Both the position numbers and the translations under genes were made by a program. DNA of 64,000 bases, from the NCBI GenBank assembly GCA_023853785.1, contig JAJIRX010000696.1:62001-126000 (forward strand). Direction: 5' to 3'. Positions 1 through 10,949 of this stretch are shown here, one piece after another (position 1 is the stretch's first letter; the number at the start of each line of letters is the position of its first letter). The notes under the pieces are model-generated. The model worked only from the letters and a program-made list of their open reading frames with translations, had not been told where the DNA came from and made no database searches. Source of the DNA: Psilocybe azurescens (lineage: Eukaryota > Basidiomycota > Agaricomycetes > Agaricales > Agrocybaceae).

Positions 1-306
1 AGGGTAAAAATATCCTCTCGTCCAACTTCCGCGATTCGATGAAAAATTAAACAGGAACTACCACCTGGATAAAAGAGTGATGAAAACGTCTAAGGCAACA
101 ACTGCCATAATCAATTTTTACTTCCGTACGGAACTCGGTCCGTCTTTCTAAACTCCGGCATCATGGTGTGTAGTCGATGATGAGAAGAGAACGGAGGTGA
201 TGATCGTTTGGAGCCCGTAAATTGTACTCAACCACAGCTTGTCTGACTTACAATGCTAGCTGAAACGATGGGCTTACACATTGATGTCAACTGGTGGCAG
301 AAGATC
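1..306. other. Left edge, no gene recognised
   Basis: No convincing reading frame, RNA gene or repeat is visible. It lies 3' of the minus-strand hypothetical gene that follows and probably holds its 3' untranslated region. Confidence 0.4.
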
Positions 307-1011
307 CTATGAAAAAGAATAATTTAGTTTTGAATGTATTAGCGTCGGAGGACTTGATAGAGTACACAGACTTTCGAATTCGGCAGTATGTGTCCGCACT
401 AGTTCTTCCGCTCTGGACCAAACGCAGTCAGGGTCATCTCTTGCTTGGGACTCCCACTCTTTAACGACGTTCGAAGGATAGGGGATATACACCACTCTGG
501 GATTCGTCGGCCACACGACCTCTTGTGCATCTGACGCCTCAGGCTCGGTGTCGCCTAAGATGACTAAAAGCTTGATGTGCCTATAGGCAGACAGCATCGC
601 AGTTAGGGTGGTTTCACTTGGACTGTCATGTCGAAGTCGTAGAGACAGGTGTGTCAGGTGAGGAAATTTTTCTAGATGCGGGATGTCCTGGGCAGTCTGA
701 GGCCTCCAAAATATGATGTCGAGATGGGTGAGGGTGTTGTACCATCGGAGTTGTACCTGAGGCTCCCAGAACAGAGAGAGAAAGTGTTTGTACTCAATGG
801 AGAGTCGCTTGAGGGGCAGTGAACACAGCATAGGTGCTATTGAACGATCCGGAAAGATGGCCAAATGATCAACCCAAAAGGCCAGATCGATTAGGCCAGT
901 ACAGACGCGTATAATATGCGCGGCGTCTGATGCGCCAACTGAGACTGACAAGCAAAGCTTCTTGACGTATGCAGCGAAAAAACTTGGCGGCATTGCATCC
1001 ATGGTTCGCAA
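307..1011 (-). CDS. Hypothetical leucine-rich protein, F-box/LRR-like C-terminal part
   Basis: A 234-residue uninterrupted frame. The middle shows alternating leucine-rich segments such as LTHLDIIFW and LTHLSLRLR, the look of the degenerate leucine-rich C-terminal half of the many F-box-type proteins in mushroom genomes. No F-box is visible, and the frame stays open some 30 codons upstream of the first Met, so an N-terminal exon upstream (above position 1011) may be missing. The last third is charged and ends without a membrane segment. There is no operon context and the neighbours are empty. Function is unknown: the F-box link rests on composition and repeat feel only. It could be an independent small gene starting at the ATG whose last base is 1011. 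Confidence 0.4.
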   Translation of the reverse strand: MRTMDAMPPSFFAAYVKKLCLSVSVGASDAAHIIRVCTGLIDLAFWVDHLAIFPDRSIAPMLCSLPLKRLSIEYKHFLSLFWEPQVQLRWYNTLTHLDIIFWRPQTAQDIPHLEKFPHLTHLSLRLRHDSPSETTLTAMLSAYRHIKLLVILGDTEPEASDAQEVVWPTNPRVVYIPYPSNVVKEWESQARDDPDCVWSRAEELVRTHTAEFESLCTLSSPPTLIHSKLNYSFS

Positions 1012-4000
1012 AAAAGCGCCGTATCCACTGAGCCTAGAGCGACCATTTCATAAATACATGGCTGGACCCTAAAGTCGGTAGGAGACGGTCAACATCTACT
1101 ACATATACAATGACCATTTTATGACCTCACCATGAGTTTACTCGCTTTGCGACGAGGACAAGTTGACGTGCACTGCTTGGATCGACGGTTGCTGCCACTA
1201 GAAAAATTTCCCGTTGAAGCTCGACTGGAAGATCATTGAAGGGAAACAGTCCTGTGGTCGACATTAACTGAAGGGAGGTGAGAAAGTCCAGCAATTAATA
1301 CGTCGGACATTTGATTATATCGATGGCCTAAAGGCAATTCCAATCAAATTCGAATTTGTCTCTTCAGAAGAGAAATCACGTGGAGGAAGGGGTGTTGAGG
1401 TTCTTGTCAATGGTGCATACCCGGCTTGTACCCTGGCGCAAACGTACATCTTGTCATTCTCATCACCTTCGCAATCTTCAATACAGACGCCATACAACTC
1501 CAAGTGGCATAAGAAGCAAGCTTAAGACGTTTGTGTGTAAAGCTGGGAAATAGACCTATAGGTAAGCTGGTTCTCCCGAGGTTTTCAGAACGAAGGTTAC
1601 GCCTGTCAGCAGGATAACTGAGTAAGTGAGAAGGGAAATCATGAAAAAGGAACTAACTCGCTGTATCGGTAAATTATGAGCAAAGTGGATTCTTTCGCCG
1701 CTCTTATCGCCTCTTCTTCGCAAGGAATTAGGGTTTCTCCTGACTAGGGAAAACTATGCGCGAGCATGGAAACGGGGCGTATTTCAGGATGCGCTACTTT
1801 TGTAAGGCGCCTGTGATAATTTATATACTCACATTAACTATTTAAAGGTGAGTTGGGAAAGTAAAAGTTCACCGTCACCCACTCTGAGAAATTTGTAGGT
1901 TGCGAGGCTCGCCCTAGGACAATGGCTACCGACATTTCTCCTAGTAACGATAATTAGCCGTCTAGACACTGGCAGAGCTGCGAACCAGACTGACGAACAA
2001 CGCAATGCATCCACTTCATGTGGAGACCAGGTCAATCTTGTATACACTTCGGGAAAGCTATCAGTATAAACCACCTCATTGCCGAGGCACTTCCATGCGC
2101 TTAGCTCGGGGGCGTTCAATGAATATCAAGGTTTCTACATCATGATATTGCGAGTCCGAGTGTGTAATACTTTCCCCAAACGACATCATTGAATGTAGAT
2201 TTACTCACAGATTCTTTAGATTAAAAACTGCAGGACCTTATGCTGCCTCTGGTAGAGCCAGCGAGGCCTTGCCACTGGCTTGCCTCAGAAGCTTCACTTA
2301 CATCCGCACTCCAAAAAACGATACGTTATCATGCAGTTGACCAATCCATACCTAGTCCTGGGTTCTGCAAGTCGCATTGGAGGTAAGTTTAATGAACAAC
2401 TGGCTTTCATATGAGCTCACCTATTGCCAATATATTAATGATGACTTCAGGTATCTTTACCCCAAGTAATTGGTGCTTAGGGCCTGGGAGTGTGAAGTCA
2501 TAGATCGAGGCTTCGAGCGTGAAAGAGTGCGTTTAGGATGTTGTTTCGTGAAGAATCAGCAGAGTATCTCGGACTCAGATGGCTTCCTGACATTTGTAGA
2601 CCAGATCCCGACCAGTCTAGCCCACGCAACGTGCCCTTGGCCCACTGAATAAAAGAACCAATTGTGGGACATAAATCAAGCCATTACTCCAACAAGCATT
2701 CTGGGGGCTCGAGTTATCGAATGCCGGGTCTCTGTAAACCAACTGAAACCTATGGCCGCCTCAAACCACTTCATTGTTGTCTGCTAGCCACATAACGCAC
2801 CTGAACATGATAAGTTTATCTATTGGAAGTGGTGAAAACCTAAAAGTGACTCGCCTGATGATGAAAACAAGCAGAATTCCGCATGTTATACATTCCGAAC
2901 GTTTCTCAATATTCAAAGGTGTCGGAGTCTCTGCGACTAAACTGCGACGCACAGCGACGCATCCTGCATGCCACCAAAAGGCGTGGGAAGCAAAAGCTTC
3001 AATTCAATTCATTTTAGTGTCAATTCAGTTGATGGTTGGATCCGCCACATCTGTCTCCTAAGGTGAAGGGTACATCTCAAGGGAGAGAAACAGTATTCTA
3101 AACAAGTTTGGATGAGTGCTAGCGTACCAAATCAGAAAAATATCTCCTAATTGATTAGTGATACATAGAGCTATGTAAATGTCAAAAAATAATGCCGGTT
3201 GAGAAAGAAGGATTGTCGGCGGGTTATCAGACGGTTGTGCGTTTGGTACTATAGAGTGTGGTATAGCGGAAGATAAATGTAGTGGACCATTTAGGTGCCG
3301 ACATGATTGTGCCTGATTAAGGAAAGAATGGTGTATGATCACGAATAACCCAGCATAGAATTAAGGCTCGACTCGAAGGCAATGGCCTGCAACGACGTTT
3401 ATGGGATGAGAGGAAGATCCAGAGAGTGAGATAAGTTTACGAACGTGAGTTTCCCCTACGTTCCATGTGTTGAACTCTATATTCTAGTTCACATGGACGT
3501 GTCGTCCGAGTTGAACAGAAAACTTGGGTTTCACACCAAAAAATGTGACGTATAGAAACCTAGTAGATGCATTAAGAATAAACATTTTGAGCTAGCAATG
3601 CACCTCAACACATTACCCTGGAATTATTGTACGACGCTTCCTAGTGTCTATGCAAGTTTTCAGTAAAGTTGCATGGTAAATTTTCCATCGCGCTTTTCGT
3701 CCAATAAACTCACGAGTGATTCGTGGCCCTTGAAGACTTCATAAGAAATGTAAGATTTCGAATTGAAAAAGATATCTTTATGTGGCTTACTGAAAACCAA
3801 ACGGCATAGTGATAGATATGAGGGGAATGAACAAGGCTTTATAATTCGTCTTGGACAAGTCTTGGAGCTCAGTAGTCTTTCCCGAATCCCCGGCCTGACG
3901 TCAGATCGTAAAGTATATCTTATCTTATCTATGTATATGTTTACACTCCGACGGCGCGTTTGTTTCGAGATTGTTTTGTGGTCGCCCAAAGGGCTGGAAT

Positions 4001-4888
4001 TGATGAGATAGCAGACGCAGATGTCTCCTGTTGTAAACAGAACACCCAGCTGCTGTGATTGAAATAGGGGAGCGTCAAGCAAACAATTAATTCCTCGTGA
4101 GAAGAAAACAATGATATGACCTGATAGTTCACATTTTGCAGAAAGTTACAGTTATTGTCAGGTTATTGTATAACATGCTTGGGCTTGAGTGGGGATTGGA
4201 CTCTCCCAACTTCGCCATTTGCCGGGTTTGTCCAGGAACAGGCCAATCAGCAAAACGCATACTCCTGATATCCAATGGAAACCCGTACCAATCATGAGGA
4301 GTTGGAGTAAGATCGGTGGTAACGTTCGAATAGATCTTTGCAATATATTACTCTACCGTTTCCATGGCTTTGGGTCTCTCAATGGCCGGTTCCGTCGTTT
4401 CTCGGAGCTCCTTCACAGGAGTGTGGCAGGGTTATTACTGACATGGGAGCCTATGGCGGCCTCCATGGTACCAGGTAATCTCAAGCGAGCTCGTGTCTTG
4501 CGTGATTTCTCTTTGTCCCTATGCTCGCACCGTTTCTGTTTGTCTTGCTGGGACAAAAAGAAAGTTATTAATAGCCTATTTTCTCACCGGACTTTGTTGA
4601 CATCGCGCCTGGGAGCTCAGAGAGTATGTATTATGTATGTATCATTCGCAGCTTGATTGGTCGCCTTCTTCTTGAAAATTTCTTTTGTCGGTCTTTCTGT
4701 TCCGAGTATTTCTGGAGACTCGAAGCATGGCATCTCGTGACATATAGGTAGACTGAAAGAGGCTAAGGTGATGCCATCTGTACCGGTAAATCGTAACCAT
4801 CTTTAAATTTGGTACTATAGTTACCACTATTCTGGAACACGTGGTAGAAGGCACAATAAACGACAAATCATTGAGGGACATACGCGAC
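1012..4888. other. Gene-poor stretch
   Basis: Only short overlapping frames below about 155 codons occur on both strands, none with recognisable motifs, signal peptide or consistent splice structure. A 93-codon minus-strand frame at 1838-2119 and a 140-codon one at 3660-4082 look like chance. No inverted repeat, tandem array or tRNA was recognised. Confidence 0.4.
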
Positions 4889-5113
4889 TATAAAAAAGCC
4901 AGAGGGCATAGGTTCCCACTTTTTCTTCAGTCTTCCCCCTCACTCAGGTCTTCCCCAGCCTACTAGTTTTACCCAGGACCGGTTCCCTTTCTTTCCCTTT
5001 TATTCTCCAACCCTCCTTTCAAGTTCTTCACAGTTCAACACCACGTGCTGTTTTTTCTCTTCAACCCTTTCTTCAGTTAAATTTTCTATCTCGAGCTAGC
5101 TCTCATATCGAAA
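4889..5113 (+). promoter_or_regulatory. TATA box and CT-rich leader of the Egh16-like gene
   Basis: TATAAAAAA at 4889-4897 is followed by a long pyrimidine-rich strand (about 4920-5100) ending at the ATG at 5114. TATA plus CT tract is typical of highly expressed fungal genes and suggests strong transcription of the secreted protein downstream. The transcription start is not determined. Confidence 0.55.
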
Positions 5114-5955
5114 ATGTTCTCTAAAGTCTGGACATCTGCCGCTCTCGTTCTCGCTCTTGCTCTCCAAGTCAGTGCACATGCCGCCATTTCCCCCTGCTCT
5201 TGGAGTCAGAGGAACCCCCGTACGCAACAATGTTAAGCGCCCAAATAATGCCAGCCCTTGTGGCTCTGGTGTTAACATCGCGTCAACCCTCGATTCTTCC
5301 ACCGCAGTAACTGCCAACGCTGCTGGAACCATCAATGCTGTTGCCATCAACTTCAACGGGTACGTTATGTTCTGTTATTTTCGAAGCAGAAATGAAAGAT
5401 TCTGATTATTTTTCCATTCATTTAGTGGTGCTGATGGTTCGAGGAAAGTTACCGCCAAAGTTGATGCCACAGGGACGGGAAAGAACTTCGTCACAATGAC
5501 AGTCAACACCAACGGTGACGCAGCGCCAAACAACGTTGGTCAACAGAATATCGTGGCCACCCTCCCCGCTGGTACAAAATGCACTGGAGGTGCTGCCAAG
5601 AACAAATGTCTTGTGGTATGTCTGTCACTGATCATTCAAGGTGTTCGCGATTACTTACCAGACGATTTAGCAATTCGTGACCACTGCTGGCTTCGGAAAT
5701 TGTGTCGCCGTTACTCAGCCCGCCAACGCTGGTGCCAATGCTGCCGCCACCACCACTGGTCGAAAGACCAGACGAGTAGCTGTAGGTCTAATTGACCCCC
5801 CATATCCGTAACATGCTCATAATCCCCATTTCTTTACTCAGGGTACCCGTGCCGCACGCGCTATGCTTGCCGAGATTGAAGCTCGCGGTGAAGCGATCGC
5901 GGAGCTTGTTAAGCGCCAGTTCTGGACTACATCGCAGGACAAGAAACTAGGTTGA
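5114..5955 (+). CDS. Egh16-like (gas/MAS-type) secreted protein, frame broken near its start
   Basis: Exons 5114-5359, 5426-5615, 5671-5781 and 5842-5955; all three introns are GT-AG and 55-66 bp. Residues 1-21 form a signal peptide (AALVLALALQVSA) followed by HAAIS and then ALGVRGTPVR, a CGSGVN motif and a beta-rich domain with conserved cysteines (GTKCTGGAAKNKCLV, TTAGFGNC). This matches the Egh16-like family of secreted fungal proteins first known from appressoria and also common in saprotrophic basidiomycetes. Biochemical role is unknown. The tail is basic (KTRR) and ends near FWTTSQDKKLG. The frame slips by one base at a run of five C (5190-5194) between signal peptide and mature domain, so as written the ATG frame stops early. 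A four-C run would be continuous; I treat it as a likely sequence error. A pseudogene is the alternative. Confidence 0.75.
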
Positions 5956-6939
5956 AGACGAACCTTTCAAAAACGCACAAACACGCATTCCTCCTTTCTT
6001 CCTTTCTTTTTAGCCTGGGTTACATACTATGTATTCTTATCGCACCGTCACATCGATTTGAAAATGCAATGGCTGGGGTTTTCCTATTCCTTGTAGAGGC
6101 ATTATCTAGAATATGAGTTCTAGATATGGCAGGGTCGTCGAGGGCGCGTATGTTTACCAAGAAGCTTGACGGTAATCCTATGACGATCTTTGGGTAATCT
6201 CTTTAGGATTTGCGGGGTCTCGGGCGCGCTTAATAGACCAGCAGATCAAACAATCTAAAATTAGAATACCACACCCTCTTCCGTTGCGTTGCAACTGAGC
6301 GAATCTGCCTTCACCAGCTGTCAGATGCACAACGCATAATATGTGCAGTCAGTGAAATTTAAATTTGAGAAGGCTTTATTCTTATGTCGCCTGTCACCAA
6401 TGGACTCTTCATGTAGCCAAGACTACAATTGAGTGGATAGAGGACCATGTATTGAAGTAGAATATAAATCCAGGGGAATACTGAGCAATTGAAAGCATAT
6501 CATCCAGGTATGCGGATGAACCCAGGCACATGTAGCATGCCAATTACACCTGTTGGTAGTGAAGCTAAGGCTACATATATTCTTGGGAACTGAAACAAGG
6601 CAAACTTACCGAGCTTGCGTAGAAAGGGTAAGTAACCGTTACGGAAGAAACGCCATCCGAAATTGATACTGTTGAGATAATAAAGTCCTATACAATACAG
6701 CCTGTAGCGGACTAGAGCTATTAATTCACCTAGGTGATACAAAGTTGTAACCGATAACGAGGTCATAACAACTCCGAGTACCTAATCAAATGTCGTGGTG
6801 CTGTACTCCATCAGAGATAGGTTAATATTGCTTTGGCACGACCGAATATTATAGCAGTTGATGATACCAGAATCTGGTACCCAGAAGCTGAGAGTTGGGA
6901 TGAATGTTGTGCAACCTCATCGGATTTGTATGCAGGGCG
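5956..6939. other. Intergenic, nothing recognised
   Basis: Contains the 3' flank of the Egh16-like gene. An 88-codon minus-strand frame at 6500-6766 has no start context or motif that I can defend. Confidence 0.35.
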
Positions 6940-7326
6940 TTACACGTCAAGCAAAACGCGTAGTGTATGCCATATAAAATCCATGCAATCATGCTGGTAG
7001 AACCATTCAAGATGTCTTATGTGTTTGGCCTTGGGTTCATACTCCTCAAGAATGTCGAACCTATCGAAGCAAGTCAGAATACCAAACCACAAGGGCGCAT
7101 ACATCAAGGAGACCACAACATCTATAACCCATTCCAAGGTCGTCGAGGACATCGCTTTACCTCGGTATGTCAGATATGCCTTGACAGTTCCCAGAACAGC
7201 CATTGTAAGAAATACGAGAAGTCGATAAAGCGTGATTTTCGGATGCCATCGACCAGGAGGTTGCTGAGGTGCATCAATTGACAACTCCATGACCACCTGA
7301 TATGAGCAGCGAATGGAGATCATCAA
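6940..7326 (-). CDS. Small putative membrane protein
   Basis: A 128-residue frame with a basic, proline-rich start (PGRWHPK) followed by a hydrophobic helix around residues 32-50 (LYRLLVFLTMAVLGTVKAYLTY), a second around 66-85 (WVIDVVVSLMYAPLWFGIL) and an acidic/aromatic soluble tail. This two-helix pattern resembles small, uncharacterised membrane proteins common in Agaricomycetes, but I cannot name a family. An upstream exon may exist: the stretch 7327-7500 on the same strand reads without obvious stops in another phase. No functional statement is possible. Confidence 0.4.
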   Translation of the reverse strand: MMISIRCSYQVVMELSIDAPQQPPGRWHPKITLYRLLVFLTMAVLGTVKAYLTYRGKAMSSTTLEWVIDVVVSLMYAPLWFGILTCFDRFDILEEYEPKAKHIRHLEWFYQHDCMDFIWHTLRVLLDV

Positions 7327-7692
7327 TGTCCACTACTGGTCCAAGGTATGAGAGGATGGGCGAGAAATTGAGATGTATGTATCATAGAGAGAGCATGCTG
7401 CTGCACATGATGGTTAACAACAAAGAGGACGCAGCCCTTTCTGTCATCGTTGACAGCAGCGACAGTGCAGAAATACCGACATGGACGGATAATCCAAATG
7501 GAAAAATAATAACCTGACAGTGATATTATTGAAGTTCAGGCATAGCGCATCACTAGGTCTTCGGGCTCAACAGGGGTCCCATCGATGAACAAGCAATCAC
7601 GAATGTTGTCGTTATCGATCGTCCGAATACTCCGTCGCCGACCTGAACCCACTTCCAAGTTTCCTGCAGTTTTGGGATATTCTCGAACCATC

Positions 7693-8982
7693 ATGTCTTC
7701 AGCATCTGCTCAACAACCCAAAATTCTTGTGGCCGTCGTGGGTGTCGGGCTCGTAGGGTCGGAGTTGATAAATCAACTGCTTTCTATCCCGCCACAACTA
7801 TCCCCGTTCAAACTTGTTTCGCTCACATCATCATCGCGATCGCTTTTCACTGGAAAAGAAAACCCAATCACCCCGAATGCCGCCTGGAAGTCCCTGCTCG
7901 CGTCTTCTGCGGCTCCAGCAGATTTGAAAGTACTTACGACCCAACTCACGCAGTTGGTGGGCGAAAAAGAACGAGTTGCATTGGTGGACAACACTTCGTC
8001 GGAGGAAGTCGCTGCCCTGTATCCATTGTGGTTGAAAGAGGGCATCAACGTCGTGACACCCAACAAGAAAGCTTTCTCTGGAGAGGCAGAACTGTTCGAT
8101 AAAATCCTGAGTGCCATCCAGGAGAGCGGAGCCAAGTTCCTCAATGAAGCGACTGTTGGTGCTGGCCTGCCAATAATCGCACCTCTGAAGGAACTGCTTG
8201 CAACCGGTGACAAGGTAAATTTTTCTTTCCGAATCAAATACAGGATGTATCAACGGTAATCTCTAGATCATCAAAATTGAAGGAGTTTTCTCTGGAACTA
8301 TGAGCTACATCTTCAACGAGTTCTCAACAGGTAAACCAGATGGACCTGCATTCTCTTCCGTTGTGGCTATTGCGAGGGAGAAGGGCTATACCGTATGTTT
8401 GAGGTGCATATATTTGACAACATATACTGATCTTTATTACAGGAGCCTCACCCTGCAGATGATTTGAATGGCTTCGATGTCGCTCGCAAACTTACAATCT
8501 TGTCAAGATTGATTTCATCTTCGCGAGCTGGATCAACCCTTCCATCTCTTCAATCCTTCGCCTCCGTCCAGACAGCATCCCTCATTCCTCCTGCGCTCGA
8601 TGGCATTCCAACGGGTGATGAATTCATCAAACGTCTTCCAGAATTCGATGAAGAATTCGCGAAATTGAGGATAGAAGCTAGCAAAGAGAACAAGGTCCTC
8701 AGATTTGTCGGTGTTGTCGATGTTGCTGGCGGTCAAGTTAGGGCAGGACTCGAAAAGTGCGTCTTGTTAGCTCGATTTATTATACTTGTTTGCTCATGAA
8801 ATCTACCTAACTTCAGGTATCGTATTGATCATCCCTTTGCGACTTCGCTTGGAGGCTCCGACAACATCATCATGTTCCATACCGAAAGATATAGTCCCCG
8901 TCCTTTGATTGTTCAGGGTGCTGGCGCTGGTGCTGCCGTCACTGCTATGGGCGTGCTCGGCGACCTTTTGAAATTGGCGTAA
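7693..8982 (+). CDS. HOM6: Homoserine dehydrogenase
   Basis: NAD(P)-dependent homoserine dehydrogenase reduces aspartate semialdehyde to homoserine, the branch point to threonine, methionine and isoleucine; cytosolic. Exons 7693-8214, 8267-8392, 8443-8756 and 8817-8982, all introns GT-AG and 50-60 bp. The N-terminus has the dinucleotide-binding [10 protein letters not shown]. Typical motifs follow in order: [46 protein letters not shown], the catalytic-site [11 protein letters not shown], and the C-terminal [18 protein letters not shown]. The product is about 375 residues, the usual length for the monofunctional fungal enzyme. The ATG at 7693 has A at -3 and aligns with the yeast start; in-frame ATGs at 7585 and 7603 would add a basic 36-residue extension that could be mitochondrial-like but is probably leader. 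The frame is intact. High confidence. Confidence 0.95.
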
Positions 8983-9255
8983 AGATCTAAAGGACCGCAA
9001 GAGGCAAATTTATAAGTAGACCAATCCACGAAATGACCTAGAATGGAGAAAATGTAATCATTCAAGTTCTTCTGATTCTGGTAGAGGCACATATAACGGT
9101 CTATAACCGATCAACTACCTCACTCTTACCATTCCTCACAGACGAAGTAATTCTCAAGTCATATAAGGGCATTTTAATCCAATCAATCCAAGGTTTCGAG
9201 GATCTTACAAATGTTTTAAATTTCCAGCACGCAACTGAATCCACCAACGCAAGTG

Positions 9256-9933
9256 CTATGTGGCTTTTGTTTCTGTTTCCGTCAGTTCTCCAGCATCGAA
9301 AGTGATTTCCTCGGCATCGACCACCACACGGTCCTCCCCGGCTGCTTTCGAACGCTCTGCCCACCATTCCTTCGTCACCACAAATCGCCAGCTGCCCTTT
9401 TCCTCGTTGAAAGTTCCTGAAAGTCCAAATTTCTTCTCCAGCAATCTGCGCATCGGCAAGTTATTGTTATCTGTACCGAAATCGATTGTCTCGAGGCCTA
9501 GATGATCGAAGCCATAGGCGAAGTTAATATCGAGGGCTTCAACTGCTAGGCCTTTACCCCTGATGGAGGGGGCACTGTTGAGCATGACGCCGCATTCTCC
9601 GGTTTTAGCTTTCAAGTCAATAGGTCCAAAACCTGAGTCGCCTATGGTCGCGTCATCGGCGATACTGATTCCCTGAGGACCTCCGTGCTCAGGGAGCAGC
9701 ACGATAACGAGGAATATCCCTTTGATGCCAGATTCTGCGCGCCAATTTTTGACTTGCTTCATGTTGGATTCGTTTGTGATGGTGGCGTTTTGAAGCCAGG
9801 GTAGGTATTGAATGCAGATTGGGTCATTTCCTCGAGCGGTCAATGAGTTCACATCGGTGTATAGGGGCGATCGCAAGAAGATACGAGCTTTGGGGGATCG
9901 AGAGCGAACGGATACCAGAAAAGGTTGGGACAT
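9256..9933 (-). CDS. GNAT-family N-acetyltransferase (Acetyltransf_3 type)
   Basis: Single-exon, 225 residues, converging with the homoserine dehydrogenase gene. It has the RimJ/RimL-like order: an N-terminal substrate region with NSLTARGNDP, then ATIGDSGFGPIDLKAKTGECGVMLN, the acetyl-CoA pyrophosphate loop APSIRGKGLAVEALDINFAYGF, and the C-terminal TDNNNLPMRRLLEKKFGLS...GSWRF(V)V. These segments correspond to motifs A and B of the GNAT fold. It presumably transfers acetyl from acetyl-CoA to an amine of a small molecule or protein terminus; the acceptor cannot be inferred. The family is widespread in fungi, often in many copies. Frame intact from ATG to stop, no intron, no signal peptide. Confidence 0.85.
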   Translation of the reverse strand: MSQPFLVSVRSRSPKARIFLRSPLYTDVNSLTARGNDPICIQYLPWLQNATITNESNMKQVKNWRAESGIKGIFLVIVLLPEHGGPQGISIADDATIGDSGFGPIDLKAKTGECGVMLNSAPSIRGKGLAVEALDINFAYGFDHLGLETIDFGTDNNNLPMRRLLEKKFGLSGTFNEEKGSWRFVVTKEWWAERSKAAGEDRVVVDAEEITFDAGELTETETKAT

Positions 9934-10949
9934 TTTGCGAGAGATTGCGCTTCTGGCTTTCTTTCCTCGCCATCGTTCTCAATTTATACCCACAGGTTGC
10001 ATCTAGCCGTGGCTCGAAGCACGCGATCGCATGTGGTGTTTGTAATGGGGATATTACTGGATGCTACTAGCCGATGTAGGCGACTGTGACTCGCATATGC
10101 GACAGTAAGCCATTTCAATTACTTATGTATCTGGGACTCTCTGGGATTCCACATATGATATGTTTCGACAGCGAGCTATGTGAGTATTGACCAGGTACTT
10201 GATTACCAATCACACTCAAGAGAAGACCATTCTCTCAAATGAGCCACAGCCTGAAGCTTGAAGTTACTTAGTGCTATCATCCGTATTTCTCTAGTCATGG
10301 TCAGGCAAGGCTCCATCGGCTTGAGGGCCAAAGATTATGTACGTGCCTGCGTATGTCTTGCAAAAATCGGTACAATGGTCGATGGTTCGCCTTGATTCGA
10401 TACCTCCTCGTTGTTGACGATCCCAGCTGATCTCAGAGTCGAACAACTGTCTTTTTGGTCACAACGATCCATGTTCTTGGAGGCAACTGGAATTATCACA
10501 ACTTCACGTTCGTCCTGCCGCGTCGCTCAACATTCAAGGCTCAAGCTTCACATTCCTCCTCACTTGGGCCCCCCAAGCAAACCCCAAGTTTCGGTAATTT
10601 CCATCATACTCGATCACTTGTCGCCACAATTGTCACTTTGACAATTATGTCAGTTCATTGCACCTGCGCCACAGATCGTAAATCTAAAAAGACGATGCGG
10701 GGAAAATCGTTATGCAAAGTTCAAACCAGCACAAACCTTGCAAATTTATTCCATGGTCTGCATGTGCATGAGTACGGGGACCCTCGGACATTCTCAGCCT
10801 GAAGCCAGGGGATGTGTGATCAAAGAAAAAAGACGCCAAAATTCCATTGAGTTTTCACTCTTCCATGTAGATAAAAAGAAAGATACCCTAAACAATACTA
10901 ACAAAAAGAAAGGTCCGATATTTTTATCCTATGCTACTTAGCAACGTCT
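9934..10949. other. Intergenic between GNAT gene and carbonic anhydrase
   Basis: Two diverged overlapping plus-strand frames (10411-10641, 10455-10802) lack family features. The right part presumably carries the 3' end of the carbonic anhydrase transcript. No repeat seen. Confidence 0.35.

Noticed and set aside
5114..5955. Short intron near the signal peptide of the Egh16-like gene to repair the frame
   Set aside because: Any GT-AG pair there would be under 40 bp and delete the conserved HAAIS-ALGVRG segment; a one-base error is simpler.
7773..8253. Long minus-strand frames opposite homoserine dehydrogenase
   Set aside because: Shadows of the real plus-strand coding sequence.
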